Assembly (NCBI RefSeq): GCF_029023785.1
Contig: NZ_CP118955.1
Location: 248,001 to 312,000 of the forward strand
DNA from: Enterococcus faecium
GTDB lineage: Bacteria > Bacillota > Bacilli > Lactobacillales > Enterococcaceae
Direction of reading: 5' to 3'
Length of the DNA: 64,000 nt
Positions 44,453 through 52,650 of the stretch are shown piece by piece. Made by a program: the position numbers and the translations under genes. The number at the start of each line of letters is the position of its first letter. The stretch's first letter is position 1. Below the pieces are notes generated by a model, which saw nothing but the letters and a program-made list of their open reading frames with translations, was not told the origin of the DNA and searched no databases.

Positions 44453-45749
44453 TCGAAATATCCAGTTAATCGCATTAGGTGGCGCAATTGGAACAGGATT
44501 ATTTTTAGGTTCAGCAAAGGCAATTGCATCAGCAGGGCCAGCTGTTATTCTCGTTTATTTGATATGCGGTTTGGCTATTTATGGTTTGATGCGGGCCATG
44601 GGTGATTTATTTTTAGCAAATAGTACATTTAACTCTATCAGTGATTTCGTTGACTATTATTTAGGCAAAAAGTGGGCATTTTTTGTCAATTGGACTTATT
44701 GGCTTTGCTGGCTTGGAGCTGGACTTGCGGAATTAACAGCAATAGGATTGTATATCCATTTCTGGTTTGTACATGTACCAGCTTTGATAAGCGGAGGTAG
44801 CGCACTAATGATCTTAATGGCAGTCAACCTTGTTGCAGTCAAGTGGTTTGGTGAATTGGAATCTTTTTTCTCAATCATCAAGATCTTGGGGATTTTCCTT
44901 TTTATCTTATTGGGTATAGGATTGAGTGTCTCAGATTTTCATACCCAGTCTATCGGAATCAAAGAAAATTTTGGACAGATCGATGAATTACTACCGTTTG
45001 GCTTTGCTGGAATGGTAGTCTCATTTCCTATGGTTTTATTCAGTTTTGCTGGAATTGAAATGATCGGCTTAACCGTTGGCGAGACAAGTGATCCGCAAAA
45101 GAATTTGAAAAAAGCAATCAACTGTCTGCCTTGGCGTATTCTCTTTTTCTATATAGGAACGATTTTGTCGATTTTATTTGTTGTTCCATGGCATTGTTTA
45201 GATTTAAAAGAAAGTCCTTTAGTGACTATGCTGCAAGTGATCCATTGCCAAGGCGGAGCAGCAATTGTCAATCTAATGATTTTGGTTGCTTCTTTGTCCT
45301 CAGCAAATAGTGCAGTCTACAGTACTAGCAGGATTTTATATCAAACAGCAAAAGAAAAAAGTTTGCCCCATTGGTTTTGTGCGCTTTCTAAGAAAGGCGT
45401 ACCTTTACACGGTATTTTAATTACAGGAATGTTATTTTTTGCCGGTCTTTGTCTACATTTTTTTGTAGCTGATAGTCGATTGTTTTTTCAGCTTTTGGCA
45501 GGCATGACAACGAGTTGTTTTCTATTTGTGTGGTCTTCGATCTTGTGTGCACATGTTCAATTTATTAAAGAAAAGAAACGGAACACTACACAAAGATATA
45601 AAGATCTTGCTTTGTTGGTGTTTTTTACTTCAATTGCTTTCAGCTTGTTATTCGAAAGCACGACACGCTTTATTCCTTTTTTATTGGTTATCTGGTTTGT
45701 ATTCTTAAATTTTGTATATAAAAGAATAAGCAATAGAAATATCAGTTAG
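44418..45749 (+). CDS. APC family amino acid permease (AAT type)
   Basis: A 443-residue permease of the amino acid transporter (AAT) branch. RTLTNRNIQLIALGGAIGTGLFLGSA is the signature first segment, and SFAGIEMIGLTVGETSDPQKNLKKAIN the conserved mid-protein block. Start ATG 44418 lies 6 nt after AAAGGTGA and 35 nt inside the previous gene; such overlap indicates coupling. A second amino-acid importer beside a decarboxylase-antiporter pair is unusual; it could supply substrate. A hairpin follows. Confidence 0.83.
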   Translation: MEKPAMKRTLTNRNIQLIALGGAIGTGLFLGSAKAIASAGPAVILVYLICGLAIYGLMRAMGDLFLANSTFNSISDFVDYYLGKKWAFFVNWTYWLCWLGAGLAELTAIGLYIHFWFVHVPALISGGSALMILMAVNLVAVKWFGELESFFSIIKILGIFLFILLGIGLSVSDFHTQSIGIKENFGQIDELLPFGFAGMVVSFPMVLFSFAGIEMIGLTVGETSDPQKNLKKAINCLPWRILFFYIGTILSILFVVPWHCLDLKESPLVTMLQVIHCQGGAAIVNLMILVASLSSANSAVYSTSRILYQTAKEKSLPHWFCALSKKGVPLHGILITGMLFFAGLCLHFFVADSRLFFQLLAGMTTSCFLFVWSSILCAHVQFIKEKKRNTTQRYKDLALLVFFTSIAFSLLFESTTRFIPFLLVIWFVFLNFVYKRISNRNIS

Positions 45750-45771
45750 GCCCAGATACATTTTGCAAAAC

Positions 45772-45832
45772 GAATTATTTCAGACCCCCCTGAAATAATC
45801 GATACGCCTGAAAAAACTTTCCTGCGTATAAT
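45772..45832 (+). promoter_or_regulatory. Hairpin and -10 box before the P-type ATPase gene
   Basis: ATTATTTCAG pairs perfectly with CTGAAATAAT (45790-45799) around ACCCCC. No T-run follows. A TATAAT box lies at 45827-45832, so the ATPase may have its own promoter, with the hairpin as operator or weak terminator. Confidence 0.5.
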
Positions 45833-45862
45833 AACAGTATCAATTAAACAGGAGGGGATAGG

Positions 45863-48415
45863 ATGAACTGGTACAGATTGACGGTAGAAGATGTATTGAA
45901 AAACTATCAAACATCAACAGAAGGCTTGTCGCAAGAAGAACGACAGAAACGCCTGACTGATCAAGGATATAATGAAATAAAAGCAAGGCAGCAGACAAAA
46001 CGATGGAAAAAAATAGCAAAGCATTTTACTGATCTGCTGATGATCGTGTTGATCATTGCCTCTTTTTTGAAATTTGCTTCTAGTGAATATATTGAAGGAA
46101 GTATTATTTTATTCGTAGTGATCGTCAATGGACTCGTTAGTTACTGGCAAGAAAGAAAAGCGGAAGAATCATTGAATGGTTTGAAGCAGCTGATGGGACA
46201 AGAAGCGATAGTACTATCAAACGGGATGCAAGAAAAAATCCCTGCGAAAGAACTGGTAAAAGGAGATGTCATTGTCTTACGTGCCGGAGATGTCGTTCCA
46301 GCAGATATCCGATTAATCGAAGCACATGATTTATTAGTAGAAGAATCGATTTTGACGGGAGAATCAGAAGCATCTGAAAAAAGTCATGCCGTTTTGACAG
46401 AAGAAGAATCGATCGGCGACCAGAAAAATATGGCTTTTTCAGGAACGCTTGTACAATCTGGTTCTGCAGTCGGTGTCGTTGTAGAAACAGGAAACACGAC
46501 AGAAATCGGTAAAATCAATCAAGCATTGCAATCGGTCGAACAACAAACGACGCCTCTGATTAAAAAAATCAACCGATTAAACAAACAAATTTTTCAAGGC
46601 ATTCTTTGTTTGAGCCTATTCTTAGTTATTTTTACGACATTTCGATATGGTATGGATTGGCATATCCTTCTTTCGGCTACGATTGCTTTGGTGGTGTCAA
46701 TGGTACCCGAAGGATTGCCAGCTGTTTTGACCATGATTCTATCCGTTGGAGTACATGAAATGGCAAAAGAAAAGGCGATCATCAAAGGACTTCCTTCGGT
46801 AGAAACATTAGGTTCTATGACAGTGATCTGTTCAGATAAGACAGGAACATTGACAAAAAATGAAATGACAGTTGTGGATGTAGCTGCAAAAGAAGAAGCC
46901 TGCGTGTTGTCCATTATGAAAAACTGTCAGGAATTAAAAACAAAAGAAGAACAGAAAACAGAAAATTTAAGTGGCAATCCGACAGAAGTTGCGCTGATTC
47001 GACACACAGAAACAGCCAATCTACCTTTGAAAAAAATAGAAGCAAAGATTCCGTTCAGTTCTGAATACAAATATATGGCAACGATGCATGCGGAGGAAAA
47101 AGGAGCGGTGATTTACGTCAAAGGTGCACCAGAAGTATTATTTGCTAAATCAACTCTTTCTTCTGCAGAACAAGAAGCATGGAGTCAGACAGCTGCAGAA
47201 TTTGCGAGAAAAGGTCAGCGTGTTTTAGGATTTGCTTATAAAAAAGTAGATTCGAAACAGGAACTCACGCATGAGACTTTAACCCAATTAACTTTTGCAG
47301 GGATCGCCGGATTGATCGATCCGCCAAAAGAAAGTGCAGTCAAAGCTGTAAAGGAATGCCAACAAGCAGGGATCTCAGTGAAAATGATTACAGGGGATCA
47401 CAAAGACACAGCAAAAGCGATTGCGGAACAAATTGGCTTAAAACATACTGCCAAAGTTTTAGAAGGGATCGATTTGGATCTTATGTCTGATGAAGAGTTG
47501 ATTCAGCAAGTGCCAATAGTCGATGTCTTTGCTCGAACGACACCAGAACATAAACTGCGAATTGTTAAAGCTTTGCAGAAAAATGGAGAAATCGTCGGAA
47601 TGACCGGAGACGGCGTAAATGATGCACCTGCTTTGAAAAGATCCGATGTAGGAATTGCTATGGGAATCAAAGGTAGTGAAGTAAGCAAACAGGCAGCTGA
47701 TATGGTTTTAGGAGATGATAATTTCCATACGATTGCAAAAGCCGTAAAAGAGGGCCGGCGGATTTTGGATAATTTGCAAAAAACCATCAATTTCTTCTTG
47801 CCAACTGCATTAGCTCAAGGATTGATCTTGATTTGGGCACTTATGCTGAATCGCCCGCTACCTTTGTCCCCAGTACAGATTTTATGGGTCAATATGGTAA
47901 CGACAATCACTTTATCTTATGCACTAGGGTTCGAGTCGCCAGATCCAGAAATCATGAAGCGCCCACCAAGAGATCCAAAGCAAGGAATCCTATCTGGTTA
48001 TCATTTGTTTCGGATCATCTATGTCTCCCTACTGATCATGGTTCCTGCCTATTTATTGGCTATGCAGTTTGAAGGGCAAAGCTTACAGCAAACCATTCTT
48101 CTGCAAAATATCGTCTTAGCTCAAGCTGTTTACATGATCAATTGCAGAGAGTTGTCCAAGCCGTCATTGAACCAAGGTCTTTTGCAAAACAAAGCGCTTT
48201 TTCTTTCATTAGGTATCCTTGCTTTATTGCAAGGGATGGTTATTTTTCTACCAGTCGGCCAGCAGCTGATCGGTACAGTAAGTTTAACGATGACACAACA
48301 GTTATTGATTGGAGCAAATGTGATTCTTCTATTCTTAGTTGTAGAAATAGAAAAAGGGATCATGAACAAACTGTTTCGCAAAAAAGAAAAAACAGCTAGA
48401 GAATACAGTCGCTAG
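45863..48415 (+). CDS. P2-type cation-transporting ATPase (Ca2+-like)
   Basis: An 850-residue P-type ATPase of class II with an N-terminal cation-ATPase domain (WYRLTVEDVLKNYQTSTEGLS). Actuator motif ILTGESEAS, PEGL ion-site motif at residues 282-285 (VPEGLPAVLT), phosphorylated Asp325 in CSDKTGTLTKNEM, hinge TGDGVNDAPALKRSDVGIAMG and the C-terminal four-helix block. PEGL favours calcium export, though sodium or potassium pumps of this class exist. AGGAGGGGATAGG precedes the ATG. It follows the decarboxylase/permease genes and may share acid-stress control, which is inference. Confidence 0.88.
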   Translation: MNWYRLTVEDVLKNYQTSTEGLSQEERQKRLTDQGYNEIKARQQTKRWKKIAKHFTDLLMIVLIIASFLKFASSEYIEGSIILFVVIVNGLVSYWQERKAEESLNGLKQLMGQEAIVLSNGMQEKIPAKELVKGDVIVLRAGDVVPADIRLIEAHDLLVEESILTGESEASEKSHAVLTEEESIGDQKNMAFSGTLVQSGSAVGVVVETGNTTEIGKINQALQSVEQQTTPLIKKINRLNKQIFQGILCLSLFLVIFTTFRYGMDWHILLSATIALVVSMVPEGLPAVLTMILSVGVHEMAKEKAIIKGLPSVETLGSMTVICSDKTGTLTKNEMTVVDVAAKEEACVLSIMKNCQELKTKEEQKTENLSGNPTEVALIRHTETANLPLKKIEAKIPFSSEYKYMATMHAEEKGAVIYVKGAPEVLFAKSTLSSAEQEAWSQTAAEFARKGQRVLGFAYKKVDSKQELTHETLTQLTFAGIAGLIDPPKESAVKAVKECQQAGISVKMITGDHKDTAKAIAEQIGLKHTAKVLEGIDLDLMSDEELIQQVPIVDVFARTTPEHKLRIVKALQKNGEIVGMTGDGVNDAPALKRSDVGIAMGIKGSEVSKQAADMVLGDDNFHTIAKAVKEGRRILDNLQKTINFFLPTALAQGLILIWALMLNRPLPLSPVQILWVNMVTTITLSYALGFESPDPEIMKRPPRDPKQGILSGYHLFRIIYVSLLIMVPAYLLAMQFEGQSLQQTILLQNIVLAQAVYMINCRELSKPSLNQGLLQNKALFLSLGILALLQGMVIFLPVGQQLIGTVSLTMTQQLLIGANVILLFLVVEIEKGIMNKLFRKKEKTAREYSR

Positions 48416-48421
48416 CCGTTA

Positions 48422-49861
48422 CTATAAAAAAGTTTTGAAAGTGAGTTCAGTCAAACGATTGAGCTCATTTTTCGTTGGAATAGAAGAAATGTATACAATA
48501 GGGATATCTAGAGAATCTAGAGGGAAATTGGAAATCAAGATATCTGTTTTTTCAAAAGAAATAGTGGAAAGATCGGTTAGTTCGATAGGTAAGAAGCAGA
48601 CACGTTTTCCTAAGTAATCTTTTAATTCCTGCTGCAAGAACGCCTTCCATGAAGGTTCTCCTTGGAAAATAAAATAGACATTGAACAAATTCGGTTTGAT
48701 AGAAAAAATCGTTTGTTGGATCAGTAGAGACAAGAGTTGGAGAAAGTAATTTGGTTCATTGATTTCTATTTCTTTTTTTAGATCGTTCAGTAAATTCTCT
48801 TTCTGTTGATACAAGTGTGCATATTGCTGATCATATGTTTCTAAAAAACGATGGTATTGACGGTCCAATGCTTCAATCAATATCGGCGATTCATGATATT
48901 TTAATATGAGGAGAGCCAAGTTATCAGTCAGAGATGTTTTTTTTAGTTGATCAAGAGACAGCTCTGAAGCTAGTTCCTCTACAAACGTTTCGAGGACCTC
49001 TAAAAATGGAGAATGATGCAGGCAGCGAGCGGTTTCTTGTCCATAGTTATTGTTGTAATTCCAACTTTCCAGAAAGCAGAAAGAAGCAAAAGAAAGCTCA
49101 GTGTCTTTAAGATAAATACCTTCCGTTAAATACAATTTTTTCAATGCAGAGTCATACAGGGAGGAGAGTGTGCTGTTGGTATGGATAGAAGAATCTAATC
49201 GGCAATTCGCTTTTATACGGATCGTATTGATAAAGAACCAACATGTTCCGAAAATCTCTTCTGTTTCAACCGCTAGTTCAGTTTGACTGAGGTTTCTTAA
49301 AAATTGAAAATAATGGGATTCATGGATCGAATAATCCTCGAAAAAATAGTTGTTATGAGTGAAAGGAATCAGCAATCGATGATAAAAAGTACGAATCGCA
49401 CGCTCTTTTCCAAGAATACAAGCTGTATATTTCGTCAAATCGATCTGCAAGTCGTAACTTGCTAAACGCTGATTGATTTTAGTCACATGTCTTTTCAATG
49501 TCCCATAAGAAAGCCCATGGTCGGCTAGAAAATCAGGGACAGCAACTTTTTTTGTAAAAAGCAGATTTTTCAGCAGTTCGACACTGACTGATTGTTTGAA
49601 AAAAATCTCCCAAAGGTCATTTGTTAATAAATTTTGCTGGTTTTGCAAACTGATTCCTGCTTGATCGCTGATGATGTCCCAGCCTTCGGGCAGCTGAGAG
49701 CGAATAGATTGAAGGTCAGAAAAAATCGTTCGTTCGGTTGTCCCTATGATTTCAGCTAATTCATTTACGGTTATCTTTGTATGATTCAGCAATTGTTCTA
49801 CTAAAGAAACATGACGTCGAATATCTTTTTCGGTAATGATTTTTTTCATTAGTGAATACAT
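48422..49861 (-). CDS. Mga-like helix-turn-helix transcriptional regulator 2
   Basis: About 479 residues from ATG 49861, which follows AGAAGGGAG by 8 nt. N-terminal helix-turn-helix (TVNELAEIIGTTERTIFSDLQSIRSQL, residues about 32-60), a second one (VPDFLADHGLSYGTLKRHVTKINQRL) and a long helical, PRD-like body; the C-terminus ends in an EIIB-like fold. Same general design as the gene at 38937. Target unknown; its nearest neighbour is the convergent P-type ATPase gene, with which it ends tail to tail. Confidence 0.78.
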   Translation of the reverse strand: MYSLMKKIITEKDIRRHVSLVEQLLNHTKITVNELAEIIGTTERTIFSDLQSIRSQLPEGWDIISDQAGISLQNQQNLLTNDLWEIFFKQSVSVELLKNLLFTKKVAVPDFLADHGLSYGTLKRHVTKINQRLASYDLQIDLTKYTACILGKERAIRTFYHRLLIPFTHNNYFFEDYSIHESHYFQFLRNLSQTELAVETEEIFGTCWFFINTIRIKANCRLDSSIHTNSTLSSLYDSALKKLYLTEGIYLKDTELSFASFCFLESWNYNNNYGQETARCLHHSPFLEVLETFVEELASELSLDQLKKTSLTDNLALLILKYHESPILIEALDRQYHRFLETYDQQYAHLYQQKENLLNDLKKEIEINEPNYFLQLLSLLIQQTIFSIKPNLFNVYFIFQGEPSWKAFLQQELKDYLGKRVCFLPIELTDLSTISFEKTDILISNFPLDSLDIPIVYISSIPTKNELNRLTELTFKTFL

Positions 49862-50206
49862 CAATCAGACTCCCTTCTATTCTAAGAATACGGAGAAAAT
49901 AAACGGTGGTCAAGTTTCAACTGATTTTTCAATCATTGTTTATTTTTCTGGAGCATTTACTGATGATAAGAATTTCATCATGAACTTGAAAAATGATACC
50001 ACTAAAATCAAAAAATAGGTGGGCAAACAATAATAAACATTTTAATAGTAGATGGTAGCAAGACCAACACAGGCGGATTGAACATTTAAGAGTTGATAAA
50101 AAAGAAAAATATCGAAGTATTTGATTAGCAACTACTTGTATTCATTTTTCTATTCTTACGTGGTATCTTTGAATAAAGCGAATCAATAAGAAAGAGATGG
50201 AAGCAG
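49862..50206. other. Intergenic region with possible flavoprotein relic
   Basis: Mostly AT-rich DNA without an intact gene. AGGTGGG at about 50017 is followed by an open stretch at 50033-50089 reading INILIVDGSKTNTGG, the look of an NADPH:FMN-reductase/flavodoxin N-terminus, without ATG and with an early stop. A relic is likely. The upstream stretch 49900-50018 also reads open but matches nothing I know. Confidence 0.4.
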
Positions 50207-50569
50207 ATGCTAACGAAAAAAGAACTAATCGATCACATCAATGAAACATACAATTTGTCTCCAGAATATATTTTTAAAAAATTTCCTGATTATTGCGTAT
50301 TCAGACATCAAAAAAGCAAAAAATGGTTTGGGGTCCTGATGTCTGTTCCAGAAGAAAAAATCTATGATGATGCAAGTGACCATAGGATCATCAATATTCT
50401 TGATTTGAAGGTCGATCCTGAACTTGGCGGAATTTTGCGAGGAAAAGAGGGGTATTTTCCAGCCTATCACATGAATAAAGAACATTGGATCTCTATTGAT
50501 CTACGTAAAATAGAAAAGCTAGATGAACTAGCAGATTTGATTGATGGAAGTTTTAAATCAACGCAATGA
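50207..50569 (+). CDS. MmcQ/YjbR family protein
   Basis: A 120-residue protein with the MmcQ/YjbR pattern: N-terminal KKELIDHINETYNLSPEYIFKKFPDYCVFRHQKSKKWFGVLM, then a DLKVDPELGGILRG loop and the end HWISIDLRKIEKLDELADLIDGSF. The fold resembles a CyaY-like alpha/beta DNA-binding domain; physiological role is unclear. AGAAAGAGATGGAAGCAG precedes the ATG. Monocistronic; a repeat and terminator follow. Confidence 0.85.
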   Translation: MLTKKELIDHINETYNLSPEYIFKKFPDYCVFRHQKSKKWFGVLMSVPEEKIYDDASDHRIINILDLKVDPELGGILRGKEGYFPAYHMNKEHWISIDLRKIEKLDELADLIDGSFKSTQ

Positions 50570-50588
50570 ATGTCTAGGACAATAGAGA

Positions 50589-50712
50589 AGAGGTTGTGAC
50601 AGAAATGTTTAGCTTCAAGAAATAAGAAGGAATTTACGAAAATTGCTTCTCAAATTTTTGGGAAATTTCGGCTTATTTTCTAAGAAATTACTTCTGGAAC
50701 ACCGTTTGTTCG
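50589..50712 (+). repeat. Intergenic repeat, family B
   Basis: Starts GAGGTTGTGACAGAAATGTT and ends TTCTGGAACACCGTTTGTTCG. The same start and end blocks occur, inverted, at 59886-60007. The interior has matched AATTGCTTCTC / GAAATTTC-type segments that allow folding. Confidence 0.6.
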
Positions 50713-50714
50713 AA

Positions 50715-50758
50715 AAAAGAGCTGCGACAAGAATTTTGTCCCAGCTCTTTTTTTTTTA
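50715..50758. terminator. Bidirectional terminator, MmcQ/YjbR gene and LysR gene
   Basis: AAAAGAGCTGCGACAA pairs with TTGTCCCAGCTCTTTT (one mismatch) around GAAT, with A- and T-runs outside. Confidence 0.85.
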
Positions 50759-51613
50759 TTTTCCTAAATAAAATTCCCGCATCGTTTTTGCAATCATTTT
50801 GATCAAAGGATGATCTTCTGTGAAGCTAGAAGATAAATAAATTGTTCGTGTCAAGGGCAAATCTTTGATTTCCCGCAAGACGAAAGGATCATTTTTATCG
50901 TAAGACCAAGAAACTTTTGGGAAAAAGCTAACAGCTAATCCTTGCTTGACAATAGAACGTAATGTCGCAGGATCATCTGTCGTCGAACTGATCGTCAATT
51001 CGATACTTTTCGCTTCAAGTGCTGCATCCAGTGTATGACGGAAGGCGTTGCTCTTTGACAGCATCAAGATGGGGGTGCGTTGGATATCTTCTAATTGCAG
51101 ATGTTCTTTTTTAGCAAGAGGATGTTTCTTAGGAATGGCGACATAAACAGGTTCTTTCATGATAGGAATATTGGTCATGCCAGGCTTCATCTCCGAAGTG
51201 ATGTACAGTACAGGATCGGTAATATCATCTGGTAAATGATGTTGCATGATCGTTAATTGGATATCAGGATGCTTTTCCATAAAAATTCGGACCAAGTTCG
51301 GAATAGAAACAGAGGCTACCTCTAAATACAATATGACGGAAGTAACGATCTTCTCATTGACCGAAGACAATAATTTGATTCCTTCTTCTAATGTGTCTAA
51401 TGTCTTGACTGCATATGGATAAAATTCTTCTGCATAAACGGTCGTCTCAATGTTTCTGCCGCTATGGTAAAACAAAGGGACACCTAATTCGTTTTCCAAA
51501 TGTTTGATCGCACGGCTCAAGGCAGGTTGAGAAATAAATAATTCTTTGGCTGCTTGGGTAACATTTTTTGTTTCGAATACTTTTTTAAAATACTGCAGAT
51601 GAAGCAATTTCAT
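50756..51613 (-). CDS. LysR family regulator, probable control of malonate operon
   Basis: A 285-residue LysR-type regulator: N-terminal winged helix (HLQYFKKVFETKNVTQAAKELFISQPALSRAIKHLENELGVPLF) and a periplasmic-binding-like effector domain. Divergent from mdcH with a 119-nt spacer, the classic position for a regulator that activates the operon with malonate as inducer, as MdcR does elsewhere. Start ATG 51613; GGATGG precedes it. An inverted repeat CCATA-N9-TATGG lies in the spacer. Confidence 0.87.
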   Translation of the reverse strand: MKLLHLQYFKKVFETKNVTQAAKELFISQPALSRAIKHLENELGVPLFYHSGRNIETTVYAEEFYPYAVKTLDTLEEGIKLLSSVNEKIVTSVILYLEVASVSIPNLVRIFMEKHPDIQLTIMQHHLPDDITDPVLYITSEMKPGMTNIPIMKEPVYVAIPKKHPLAKKEHLQLEDIQRTPILMLSKSNAFRHTLDAALEAKSIELTISSTTDDPATLRSIVKQGLAVSFFPKVSWSYDKNDPFVLREIKDLPLTRTIYLSSSFTEDHPLIKMIAKTMREFYLGK

Positions 51614-51628
51614 AATTATCCATCCCAT

Positions 51629-51647
51629 CCATACCTTTTTGTTATGG
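51629..51647. promoter_or_regulatory. LysR-box candidate in malonate promoter
   Basis: CCATACCTTTTTGTTATGG, 5-bp arms around nine bases, contains a T-N11-A type arrangement and lies just upstream of a TATTAT -10 box (51671-51676) for the mdc operon. Confidence 0.5.
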
Positions 51648-51732
51648 TTTTTTCTTTTTTTGGCATTTTTTATTATAGCAGAAATTGACTAAGATAGCAG
51701 TGGAAAAAGTAAGTGCTGAGGAGGCGAGGCTC

Positions 51733-52644
51733 ATGAGTACAGGTTTCTTATTTCCTGGACAAGGCAGTCAGAAGTTAGGGATGTTAGCGGATATCCCTGA
51801 AATGTACATGGAACGTTTAGAAAATGTGACGGGGTATCGGTTAGTTGATAAAGAAGAAAACTATCAAGATACGGTTTTTATCCAGCTAGCATTACTGACA
51901 AAAGCAGTATTTTATTTAGATGAAATGGAAAAAAACGGTATTCAGCCTGATATTGCAGCAGGACATTCGATTGGTGCTTTTTGTGCAGCTGTTGCTTGTC
52001 GATCTTTGAGATTTGAGAATGCAGCGGAACTAGTCTATCACCGCGCAGTCTTAATGAAAGAAGCTTATCCAAGCGGTTATGCAATGGGCGTAGTAGTAGG
52101 TGTGACGAGAAGCGAAGCTGAGGAAATTGTAGCAAAAACATTTGATCCTGACCATCCAGTTTATCTGTCAAATGAAAATTGTCCGATGCAACATACGTTA
52201 TCTGGGAGTATCGAAGGTTTATCCGTTACGTTGGCAGAAGCCAAACGGCACCAAGCGCAAACAGCGAAGCTGCTGAAAGTCCCTGTGCCATCTCACTGTC
52301 TCTTGATGAATGATACGGTCAAGAAATTCAAGCCGTATATGCAGTCTGTCCATCTATCTGATGCTAGATGTTTGTATATAAAAAATACGGATGGAAGAGC
52401 CACTCAGGACGCAGAAGAGATTCGTAAAGATTTGTTGGAAAACCTAGCTTTCCCTGTGCAGTGGAACCAAATGATGGACTTGGCAAAAGAATTAGGAATG
52501 GATCTGACGATTGAATTTCCCCCCGGCAATACTTTGACAAAGCTGATTCATACAAAATTTGGTGTAGATAAAGGGATCCGTACGATCAATCTAGACCAAC
52601 ATGGTATTGATGACGCCACGTTTCTATATCAAAAATGGAGATGA
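51733..52644 (+). CDS. mdcH: Malonyl-CoA:ACP transacylase of malonate decarboxylase, MdcH
   Basis: A 303-residue FabD-like acyltransferase. The nucleophile is Ser79 in AGHSIGAF; the N-terminal FPGQGSQKLGML and the oxyanion region are intact. It primes the MdcC carrier with malonyl groups from malonyl-CoA to activate the decarboxylase. Start ATG 51733 follows GAGGAGGCGAGG; the frame to 51685 has no signal. First gene of the operon, immediately before mdcA (6 nt), whereas in Klebsiella mdcH is near the end; the order differs but the set is complete. Confidence 0.92.
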   Translation: MSTGFLFPGQGSQKLGMLADIPEMYMERLENVTGYRLVDKEENYQDTVFIQLALLTKAVFYLDEMEKNGIQPDIAAGHSIGAFCAAVACRSLRFENAAELVYHRAVLMKEAYPSGYAMGVVVGVTRSEAEEIVAKTFDPDHPVYLSNENCPMQHTLSGSIEGLSVTLAEAKRHQAQTAKLLKVPVPSHCLLMNDTVKKFKPYMQSVHLSDARCLYIKNTDGRATQDAEEIRKDLLENLAFPVQWNQMMDLAKELGMDLTIEFPPGNTLTKLIHTKFGVDKGIRTINLDQHGIDDATFLYQKWR

Positions 52645-52650
52645 CTAATT

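Noticed and set aside
49836..50018. 60-residue open frame at the start of the Mga-like gene 2 promoter
   Set aside because: No ribosome site, no recognisable family, and it partly overlaps the regulator's 5' end on the opposite strand.
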